Assembly (NCBI RefSeq): GCF_035989305.1
Contig: NZ_CP108514.1
Coordinates: 5,560,501 to 5,624,500, forward strand
Reading direction: 5' to 3'
Source of the DNA: Streptomyces sp. NBC_01233
GTDB taxonomy: Bacteria > Actinomycetota > Actinomycetes > Streptomycetales > Streptomycetaceae
Length of the DNA stretch: 64,000 nt
The position numbers and the translations under genes are program-made. Below, in pieces: positions 57,921-64,000 of the stretch. A model generated the notes under the pieces. That model made no database searches and was not told the DNA's origin. It was given only the letters and a program-made list of their open reading frames with translations. The first letter of the stretch is position 1; every line of letters begins with the position of its first letter.

Positions 57921-59753
57921 GTGTCGCACGACGACGCATCCGACGCATCCGACTCCGCCGACGCGTCCGACGCCGCATACGACTACGACGTCATCGTCAT
58001 CGGATCGGGCTTCGGCGGCTCGGTCTCGGCCCTGCGCCTGACCGAGAAGGGGTACCGGGTCGGCGTCCTGGAGGCAGGGCGCCGGTTCACCCGCGAGAGC
58101 CTGCCGAAGAACAGCTGGGACCTGCGGAACTACCTGTGGGCCCCGGCCCTCGGGCTCTACGGGATCCAGCGGATCCACCTGCTCGGCAACGTCATGGTGC
58201 TCGCGGGCGCCGGCGTGGGCGGCGGCTCGCTCAATTACGCCAACACCCTGTACGTCCCGCCCACCGCCTTCTTCGAGGACCGGCAGTGGGCGTCCATCAC
58301 CGACTGGCGCGCCGAACTCGCCCCGTACTACGACCAGGCCCAGCGGATGCTCGGCGTGCGCCTCAACCCGACCATGACCCCCTCCGACGTCCACCTCAAG
58401 GCGGCCGCCGAGAAGATGGGCGTGGCGGACTCCTTCCACATGGCCCCGGTCGGCGTCTTCTTCGGAGACGGCGACGACGCCGAGGGCCACGCGAAGGTCC
58501 GGCCCGGCGAGGAGGCCCCCGACCCGTACTTCGGCGGCGCCGGCCCCGCCCGCAAGGCCTGCACCGAATGCGGCGAGTGCATGACCGGCTGCCGGCACGG
58601 CGCGAAGAACACCCTGAACGAGAACTACCTGCACCTCGCCGAGCGCGCCGGCGCCGTCATCCACCCCATGACGACCGTCACCGCCCTGGCCGACCACCCC
58701 GAGGGCGGCTACCGCGTCCGCACGGTCCCCACCGACGGCCGCCGCCGGGGCAGGGCCAAGGTGCTGCGCGCCCGCCACGTGGTCGTCGCGGCGGGAACGT
58801 ACGGCACGCAGACCCTGCTGCACACGATGAAGGACCGCGGGGAGCTCCCGCGCCTGTCCGACCGGCTCGGGGAACTGACCCGGACCAACTCCGAGGGCCT
58901 GGTCGGCGCGCAGACCGACGACCGCCGCTACCGCAAACGGCACGGCGCAGGCCCCGGCAAGGAGCAGCGCGCCGACTTCACCCGGGGCGTGGCGATCACC
59001 TCCTCCGTGCACCCCAACGCCGACACCCACATCGAGCCGGTCCGCTACGGCAAGGGCTCCAACGCCATGGGGTTCATGACCGTCCTCCAGGTCCCCCACA
59101 GCAGGCACCGGGTCCGCGCCTGGCTGGCCAGGACCGCGAAGAACCCGCTCCAGCTGGCCCGCTCGCTGTCGAACCGGCGCTGGTCGGAGCGGACCATCAT
59201 CGGCCTGGTCATGCAGTCGCTGGACAACTCCCTGACCACGTACCGCAAGCCCGGCGGGATCGGGAAGGGCCTGCTCACAGCCCGCCAGGGCCACGGCGCC
59301 CCCAATCCGGTCCAGATCGCGGAGGCCACGCAGGCCGCGACCCTGCTGGCCGAGGAGATCAACGGCTTCCCGGGCAGCAACATCGGCGAGCTGATGGGGA
59401 CCCCGCTGACCGCGCACTTCCTCGGTGGCTGCCCGATCGGGGCATCGGCGCAGGAGGGCGTGGTGGACCCGTACCACCGGCTCTACGGGCACCCGGGCAT
59501 CTCGGTGGTCGACGGCTCGGCCGTCTCCGCGAACCTCGGAGTCAATCCGTCGCTGACGATCACGGCACAAGCGGAGCGCGCGATGTCGTACTGGCCGAAC
59601 AAGGGCGAGCAGGATCCGCGGCCCGGGCAAGGGGCGGCGTACGTACCCCTGGAGGCGGTGGAGCCGGCCCGTCCGGCGGTCCCGAAGGAGGCTTTCGGCG
59701 CCCTGCGCTTGCCGTTCCTGGCGGTTCCCGAGATTCCGCCCCGCCGGTCATGA
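57921..59753 (+). CDS. GMC oxidoreductase, ChoD-like, with Cys cluster
   Basis: 610 residues. FAD loop VIGSGFGGSVSALRL near residue 25, GAGVGGGSLNYANTL, and C-terminal GGCPIG, GISVVDGSAVSANLG and NPSLTITAQAERA. A CTECGECMTGC motif near residue 214 suggests an Fe-S cluster, as in ChoD-type proteins. Substrate inferred only: sterol or other alcohol. GTG start, coupled to gabD2. A Ser/Asp-rich start precedes the FAD domain. Confidence 0.85.
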   Translation: MSHDDASDASDSADASDAAYDYDVIVIGSGFGGSVSALRLTEKGYRVGVLEAGRRFTRESLPKNSWDLRNYLWAPALGLYGIQRIHLLGNVMVLAGAGVGGGSLNYANTLYVPPTAFFEDRQWASITDWRAELAPYYDQAQRMLGVRLNPTMTPSDVHLKAAAEKMGVADSFHMAPVGVFFGDGDDAEGHAKVRPGEEAPDPYFGGAGPARKACTECGECMTGCRHGAKNTLNENYLHLAERAGAVIHPMTTVTALADHPEGGYRVRTVPTDGRRRGRAKVLRARHVVVAAGTYGTQTLLHTMKDRGELPRLSDRLGELTRTNSEGLVGAQTDDRRYRKRHGAGPGKEQRADFTRGVAITSSVHPNADTHIEPVRYGKGSNAMGFMTVLQVPHSRHRVRAWLARTAKNPLQLARSLSNRRWSERTIIGLVMQSLDNSLTTYRKPGGIGKGLLTARQGHGAPNPVQIAEATQAATLLAEEINGFPGSNIGELMGTPLTAHFLGGCPIGASAQEGVVDPYHRLYGHPGISVVDGSAVSANLGVNPSLTITAQAERAMSYWPNKGEQDPRPGQGAAYVPLEAVEPARPAVPKEAFGALRLPFLAVPEIPPRRS

Positions 59754-59755
59754 CA

Positions 59756-59798
59756 GCGGCGGGTACCGCGCTCCCCCTCCGAGCGCGGTACCCGCCGC
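59756..59798 (+). terminator. Terminator after the GMC gene
   Basis: Perfect 18-bp stem (59756-59773 with 59781-59798), 7-nt loop, immediately after the stop codon. Confidence 0.8.
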
Positions 59799-59919
59799 GG
59801 TACATAGGTGACAGATGTTCAGCCTTGAAGGTTGTACCGGAATCCGTCGGGCCGGGCTGTGGCGTCGATCACACGGTGAAGTGTGCAACTGCTACTGATC
59901 TTCGGCAGTCAACGGCTGC

Positions 59920-61557
59920 ATGAGAAAGCGCATCTCCTTGCTGGCTGCCTGTGGCCTCGCGGCCGTCGCGCTGGCCACCACCCCCGCACACGCAGCGGAC
60001 CCCGAATTCCGGCTGGCCGGCCCGGCCGAGACCGGCCTGCGCCCCCACCCCGGCGCCGGCGGCGAACCGCAGAAGACCTCGGTCGGGTTCCGGATCTTCA
60101 ACGACACCGCCAAGACGTTCGACCGACAGAGCACCTTCACGATCGACCTGACCCCCCTCAAGGGCGTCGCCGACGTCACGCTCGCCGAGCACCAGAGCTC
60201 GGACTGCACGCTCACCGCCACCGCCGTGACCTGCAAGCGCTGGGCGCTCTGGACGGGCGACTCCACCGTCGTGGACCTGAACCTCCGCGCGGCCAAGGAC
60301 AGCAAGGCCGGCGCGACCGCGGACCTGACGGTGACCGGCAAGGCCGAGGGCGCCGCCATCAAGGCCACCACCACCAAGGTGCGGGTCGGCGGCCCCGACC
60401 TGGTGATGGAGCCCGCTGCGCTCAAGGCGGAGCAGAAGCCGGGCGACAGGCAGACCCTGCCGATCGTCTTCGCCAACCAGGGCACGGAGTCCGTCCAGGG
60501 CGTGGTGCTCGAAATGCGCACCACGCACGGCATCGGCCTGGTGGAGCAGTACGGCAACTGCTCCTACTCGCAGGACACGGGCGCCGGCCAGCCGTTGAAC
60601 ACGGGCTGGACCACGGTGCAGTGCCTGCTCGAAGGCGAGTACGAGGCGGGCAAGATCTACGGGGTGGACGGCCCGCTGACCCTCAAGGCCGCCCCGCACG
60701 CCTTCGCCGACGTGCTCACCTACGCGGTGTACGCGAACGGCGAGCAGCCGAAGGCCGAGAAGCTCCGCAAGCCCCCCGCCGGCAAGCAGCTGACCGCGAA
60801 GGCGCGGGCGCCCAAGGCCTCCGCGCAGGCGGTGGACCTCGACCCCTGGAACAACTTCCAGGAGTTCGACTTCGCGACGAAGAACACCGCCGACCTCGTG
60901 GCCGCGCCCGTGTCCCTCAAGGGCAGGGCCGGCGAGACGGTGCGGGCCGACTTCGGCTTCCGCAACAACGGCCCGGCGTGGGTGGCCCACCTGCGTTCCG
61001 CTGAGGACGTCGCCCGCACGGACATCGTGATCCCGGCGGGCGCGAAGGTCACCAAGGTGCCGGCCCGCTGCCAGGCGGTCAACGCCGACGGCACCCAGCG
61101 CGAGCAGGCCCTCGGCGCGCCGCGCTACTTCTGCTCCACCGGACACGTCGTGGGGGAGAGGGAGAACTTCGCCTACCCGTTCGAGCTGAAGATCGAGACG
61201 GTCGTCGAGGACGCCAAGGGCTCCGTCTCGGTCGGCCAGTGGACGCCCGGTGGCACCCAGCCCCAGCGGTGGGACCCGAACCACGCCAACAACAAGGCGG
61301 CTCTCGTGATCAACGCGAAGGGCGGCGGCACCACGCCGAGCCCGACGCCCACGGCCTCGGCCACCCCGAGCGCCTCGGCCACCCCGACGGCGACCGCCTC
61401 GCCGACCCCGGTCGGCGGCACCGGCGCGACGGCGAACGGCGGCCTGGCCTCCACCGGCACCTCGGCCGAGGCGATCGCCTTCGGCGGCGCGGCGCTGGTG
61501 GCCGCCGGCGGCGCCCTGGTCCTGGCGTTCCGCCGCAAGGCGGCCGGGCACGCGTAA
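59920..61557 (+). CDS. Secreted LAxTG-type sortase substrate surface protein
   Basis: 545 residues. Sec signal (MRKRISLLAACGLAAVALA, cleavage after AHA), a long beta-rich ectodomain with repeats of the CARDB/fibronectin kind (residues 30-440), a Thr/Ser/Pro linker, and a C-terminal sorting signal: LASTG, a hydrophobic helix and the basic tail RRKAAGHA. LAxTG is the motif used by class E sortases of Streptomyces. Function unknown. Monocistronic between terminators. Confidence 0.85.
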   Translation: MRKRISLLAACGLAAVALATTPAHAADPEFRLAGPAETGLRPHPGAGGEPQKTSVGFRIFNDTAKTFDRQSTFTIDLTPLKGVADVTLAEHQSSDCTLTATAVTCKRWALWTGDSTVVDLNLRAAKDSKAGATADLTVTGKAEGAAIKATTTKVRVGGPDLVMEPAALKAEQKPGDRQTLPIVFANQGTESVQGVVLEMRTTHGIGLVEQYGNCSYSQDTGAGQPLNTGWTTVQCLLEGEYEAGKIYGVDGPLTLKAAPHAFADVLTYAVYANGEQPKAEKLRKPPAGKQLTAKARAPKASAQAVDLDPWNNFQEFDFATKNTADLVAAPVSLKGRAGETVRADFGFRNNGPAWVAHLRSAEDVARTDIVIPAGAKVTKVPARCQAVNADGTQREQALGAPRYFCSTGHVVGERENFAYPFELKIETVVEDAKGSVSVGQWTPGGTQPQRWDPNHANNKAALVINAKGGGTTPSPTPTASATPSASATPTATASPTPVGGTGATANGGLASTGTSAEAIAFGGAALVAAGGALVLAFRRKAAGHA

Positions 61558-61563
61558 CCCGTG

Positions 61564-61627
61564 CGCGGGTGACCTCGTCCGCGGGTGACCCCGTCCGCGC
61601 GCGATCGCGTCCGCGGGTGACCCCGGT
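61564..61627. repeat. 16-bp tandem repeat, four units
   Basis: Units of CGCGGGTGACCCCGTC, with changes in units 1, 3 and 4, lie directly after the surface-protein stop codon. The remainder of the 338-bp gap up to the chorismate mutase gene shows only a terminator (61656-61688) and no recognisable gene. Confidence 0.75.
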
Positions 61628-61655
61628 CGCGGAAGCGGACGCGTGACGACGCAGA

Positions 61656-61688
61656 ACGGCCGGCCCGGGGCGTCCCAGGGCCGGCCGT
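61656..61688. terminator. Terminator downstream of the surface-protein gene
   Basis: 11-bp stem (61656-61666 with 61678-61688), 11-nt loop, between convergent genes. Confidence 0.65.
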
Positions 61689-61895
61689 CCTCCAAGGGGT
61701 GACCGGGCTGCTGTCCCCTGCCGTCCGGTCACGCGAAGGAGCGAGGTCCCACGACGCGCGCTCCACGGGGCGCACGTCTCATCGCTCCAGCGGAGCCACG
61801 CGTGGTGATGCGGTCCCGCGGCTGGCTGCCGCGGACATCCTCACCAACGAAGGGCCGCGGGGGCGGTCACGGTCCGTACGAGTGACGAACAGCCG

Positions 61896-62159
61896 TCACA
61901 CGCGGCCCCGGCACAGCTCCAGCACCGTCATGGCGAGGGCGGTGCCGGGCTTCCCGAGAGCATCGCTCCAATGGGAGAGCACCTCCATCTCGCGGGACAG
62001 GTGCACGCGGCGCCCGCCCGACGAGATCCGGGCCTCCTGGATGACCGTGGAGACGGCCATCCGCTCCTGGATCAGGCCGATGATCCGGTCGTCGATGGCG
62101 TCGATGCGCATCCGGGAGTCGGCGATCAGCTGCTCGGGGGTGGTGGTGATCGTGGTCAT
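61896..62159 (-). CDS. Chorismate mutase, AroQ type
   Basis: 87 residues. Converts chorismate to prephenate for Phe and Tyr. Helical AroQ pattern: RMRIDAIDDRIIGLIQERMAV, split as MRIDAIDDRI and IQERMAV, then VIQEARISSGG and RVHLSREMEVLSHW, and a short third helix. ATG 62159 has AGGAG at ideal distance; ATG 62165 is too close to it. The small free-standing form is that of actinobacteria. A likely leader peptide and hairpin lie upstream (62204-62333). Confidence 0.85.
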   Translation of the reverse strand: MTTITTTPEQLIADSRMRIDAIDDRIIGLIQERMAVSTVIQEARISSGGRRVHLSREMEVLSHWSDALGKPGTALAMTVLELCRGRV

Positions 62160-62203
62160 GGTCATCTCTCCTGTCGGGTGGGGCCCGCAGGTCCGGAGAA
62201 ACG

Positions 62204-62241
62204 CCAGAGCGCCCCGGTCCTGTCGGACCGGGGCGCTCTGG
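62204..62241 (-). terminator. Attenuator hairpin in the chorismate mutase leader
   Basis: A perfect 17-bp stem (62204-62220 with 62225-62241), loop TGTC. On the minus strand it is followed by CGTTTCTCC. It lies 23 nt after the leader-ORF stop and 44 nt before the chorismate mutase start. A GGACCGG segment in its distal arm (plus 62214-62220) can instead pair with CCGGTCC inside the leader ORF. Confidence 0.7.
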
Positions 62242-62264
62242 GAAGTCAGCGGCTCAAGCGAGCA

Positions 62265-62333
62265 TCACGAGGACCCATGGCGACCGGACCGGCCGGTGCC
62301 ATAGGTAAAGAGGAAGCTCAGCTGCTTGCGCAT
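62265..62333 (-). CDS. Putative leader peptide with Phe-Leu-Phe-Thr-Tyr run
   Basis: 22 residues, [11 protein letters not shown] then [11 protein letters not shown]. Codons 7, 9 and 11 are TTC, TTT and TAT; TTT and TAT are rare in this G/C-rich genome, fitting a sensor of charged Phe and Tyr tRNA. AATAAT lies 7 nt before the ATG (TTGGCC about 18 nt further), so the transcript may start at the ATG. It precedes an attenuator hairpin and the chorismate mutase gene. Translation is inferred. Confidence 0.55.
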   Translation of the reverse strand: MRKQLSFLFTYGTGRSGRHGSS

Positions 62334-62413
62334 GGAACGGATTATTACCTTCCGTCGCCCTCCCGGCCAAGCCGATTCAGATGGTGAGACGAAGAGGGGC
62401 CTACGTCCCCCGT

Positions 62414-62419
62414 TAGAAT
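62414..62419 (+). promoter_or_regulatory. Candidate -10 of guaA
   Basis: TAGAAT 39 nt before the guaA GTG. No clear -35 at the expected place. It is divergent from the chorismate mutase leader. Confidence 0.4.
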
Positions 62420-62457
62420 CGACAAAACAGCCACCTCTTCCGCCGGAAGGCCGCCCC

Positions 62458-64000
62458 GTGCCAGAAGCACCCTCCGCCGCCCACGACAGCGCCCCGGACA
62501 CGGTTCTCGTCGTCGACTTCGGCGCCCAGTACGCCCAGCTCATCGCCCGCCGCGTCCGCGAGGCACGGGTCTACAGCGAGATCGTGCCGAGCTCGATGCC
62601 CGTCGACGAGATGCTGGCCAAGAACCCCAAGGCGATCATCCTCTCCGGCGGTCCGTCCTCCGTGTACGAGGAGGGCGCCCCGCAGCTCGACCGCGCGATC
62701 TTCGAGGCCGGCGTCCCCGTCTTCGGCATGTGCTACGGCTTCCAGCTGATGGCGGTCACCCTCGGCGGCCGGGTCGACAACACCGGTGCCCGCGAATACG
62801 GCCGCACCCCGCTGGCCGTCTCCAAGGCCGGCTCCACCCTCTTCGAGGGCACCCCCGAGAACCAGTCGGTGTGGATGTCGCACGGAGACGCCTGCTCCGC
62901 CGCCCCCGAGGGCTTCACCGTCACCGCGTCGACGAACGTCGTCCCGGTCGCGGCCTTCGAGAACGACGAGAAGAAGCTGTACGGCGTGCAGTACCACCCC
63001 GAGGTGATGCACTCCACGCACGGCCAGCAGATCCTGGAGCACTTCCTCTACCGCGGCGCGGGCCTCGCCCCCACCTGGACCACCGGCAACATCGTCGAGG
63101 AGCAGGTCGCGGCGATCCGCGAGCAGGTCGGCGACAAGCGCGCCATCTGCGGCCTCTCCGGCGGCGTGGACTCGGCGGTCGCCGCGGCCCTCGTGCAGAA
63201 GGCCATCGGCTCGCAGCTGACCTGCGTCTACGTCGACCACGGCCTGATGCGCAAGGGCGAGACCGAGCAGGTCGAGAAGGACTTCGTCGCCGCCACCGGT
63301 GTCCAGCTGAAGGTCGTCGACGCGCAGGAACGCTTCCTGAACGCGCTCGCCGGCGTCTCCGACCCGGAGACCAAGCGCAAGATCATCGGCCGCGAGTTCA
63401 TCCGCGTCTTCGAGCAGGCCCAGGCCGAGATCATCGCCGAGGCCGAGGGCGGCCCGGCGGTGGCCTTCCTGGTGCAGGGCACCCTGTACCCGGACGTCGT
63501 CGAGTCCGGCGGCGGCACCGGCACCGCGAACATCAAGTCCCACCACAACGTGGGCGGGCTCCCCGACGACATCGAGTTCGAGCTCGTCGAGCCGCTGCGC
63601 CAGCTGTTCAAGGACGAGGTCCGGATGGTCGGCCAGGAGCTCGGCCTGCCGGACGAGATCGTCCAGCGCCAGCCCTTCCCGGGCCCCGGCCTCGGCATCC
63701 GCATCGTCGGCGAGGTCACCAAGGAGCGCCTGGACCTGCTGCGCGAGGCCGACGCCATCGCCCGCCACGAGCTGACCGCGGCCGGCCTGGACCGCGAGAT
63801 CTGGCAGTGCCCGGTCGTCCTGCTCGCGGACGTCCGCAGCGTCGGCGTCCAGGGCGACGGCCGCACCTACGGTCACCCGATCGTGCTGCGCCCCGTCTCG
63901 TCCGAGGACGCGATGACCGCGGACTGGACGCGCATGCCGTACGAGGTGCTGGCGCGGATCTCCACCCGCATCACCAACGAGGTGCCGGAGGTGAACCGGG
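62458..64000 (+). CDS. guaA: GMP synthase (glutamine-hydrolysing), 3' end outside window
   Basis: 514 residues present; the frame is open to the edge, and roughly the last 15 residues are missing. Amidotransferase domain (about 1-205): [16 protein letters not shown], catalytic Cys in GMCYGFQ, His/Glu in YHPEV. ATP-pyrophosphatase domain: P-loop [10 protein letters not shown] near residue 224, then [11 protein letters not shown] and [16 protein letters not shown] 62458 is behind GGAAGG. Makes GMP from XMP, the product of guaB at 42 kb. Confidence 0.97.
   Translation, partial: MPEAPSAAHDSAPDTVLVVDFGAQYAQLIARRVREARVYSEIVPSSMPVDEMLAKNPKAIILSGGPSSVYEEGAPQLDRAIFEAGVPVFGMCYGFQLMAVTLGGRVDNTGAREYGRTPLAVSKAGSTLFEGTPENQSVWMSHGDACSAAPEGFTVTASTNVVPVAAFENDEKKLYGVQYHPEVMHSTHGQQILEHFLYRGAGLAPTWTTGNIVEEQVAAIREQVGDKRAICGLSGGVDSAVAAALVQKAIGSQLTCVYVDHGLMRKGETEQVEKDFVAATGVQLKVVDAQERFLNALAGVSDPETKRKIIGREFIRVFEQAQAEIIAEAEGGPAVAFLVQGTLYPDVVESGGGTGTANIKSHHNVGGLPDDIEFELVEPLRQLFKDEVRMVGQELGLPDEIVQRQPFPGPGLGIRIVGEVTKERLDLLREADAIARHELTAAGLDREIWQCPVVLLADVRSVGVQGDGRTYGHPIVLRPVSSEDAMTADWTRMPYEVLARISTRITNEVPEVNR

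Noticed and set aside
54447..59630. A 1727-codon open frame on the minus strand
   Set aside because: Antisense to the kinase, gabD2 and GMC genes; no recognisable domains.
47268..61557. A biosynthetic gene cluster around the kinase, GMC and dehydrogenase genes
   Set aside because: No polyketide, peptide or terpene synthase, no carrier proteins and no cluster regulator; order matches actinobacterial core synteny instead.
61699..62304. Plus-strand frame of 201 codons opposite chorismate mutase
   Set aside because: No convincing ribosome-binding site, odd composition, and it overlaps the better-supported chorismate mutase on the other strand.

Overview
The window is high-GC, gene-dense actinobacterial chromosome, almost certainly from Streptomyces or a close streptomycete. 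The evidence is strong G/C third-position bias, many GTG starts, recognisable WhiD, BldM and an ShbA-type sigma factor beside guaB, a GroEL1 with a His-rich tail behind CIRCE operators, and an LAxTG sortase-type surface protein. The order from infA/rpoA through truA, rplM-rpsI, glmM, glmS, alr, tsaE-tsaB-rimI-tsaD, groES-groEL, a WhiB-like gene, an ECF sigma, guaB2-guaB3 and a ChoD-like gene to guaA also matches, from memory, the order in the Mycobacterium tuberculosis Rv3396c-Rv3462c region, so this is an old core block with streptomycete insertions. I see no prophage, insertion sequence, CRISPR array, tRNA or rRNA.

Layout. 1-9.9 kb: the 3' part of map, a 201-bp tandem duplication, the translation/transcription operon infA-rpmJ-rpsM-rpsK-rpoA-rplQ, truA, an ABC-F ATPase, a GT87-like membrane glycosyltransferase and rplM-rpsI. 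9.9-19.5 kb: cell-wall precursor and cofactor genes (glmM, coaA, glmS, acpS, nnr, alr) with a DUF389 membrane protein and a lipoprotein. 19.5-25.5 kb: an alpha/beta hydrolase and the tRNA t6A/N-acetyltransferase set tsaE, tsaB, rimI, tsaD. These are interrupted by a 59-residue small gene behind an iron-box-like palindrome and by a catalytically dead-looking L,D-transpeptidase homologue. 25.7-34.1 kb: a THUMP-like methyltransferase, two tandem polysaccharide-deacetylase lipoproteins, and a minus-strand run of response regulator, histidine kinase, LCP ligase and SEDS protein. 34.1-36.5 kb: groES-groEL under two CIRCE elements. 36.5-42.3 kb: small metabolic genes, a LysR regulator, then the developmental cluster whiD / bldM / shbA. 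42.3-47 kb: guaB and a GuaB3-type paralogue, a small membrane protein and a nucleotide-sugar dehydrogenase lacking its catalytic cysteine. 47.2-56.2 kb: glpD and three membrane Ser/Thr kinase-family receptors, the middle one a pseudokinase. 56.2-64 kb: gabD2-like aldehyde dehydrogenase, a ChoD-like GMC oxidoreductase, an LAxTG surface protein, chorismate mutase and guaA (runs off the end).

Most genes are housekeeping: ribosome and RNA polymerase subunits, tRNA modification, peptidoglycan precursor supply, GMP synthesis (guaB and guaA) and protein folding. The accessory content is mainly signalling and envelope.

The most interesting non-coding structure is upstream of the minus-strand chorismate mutase. 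There a 22-codon ORF with a Phe-Leu-Phe-Thr-Tyr run is followed by a 17-bp hairpin. A 7-nt segment of that ORF can pair with the hairpin's distal arm, so the region looks like a Phe/Tyr transcription attenuator. Other notable signals are a sigma-BldN-type promoter in front of bldM, a long inverted repeat in the rpsM leader, and about sixteen genes whose -10 hexamer lies 6-8 nt before the start codon, implying leaderless mRNAs.
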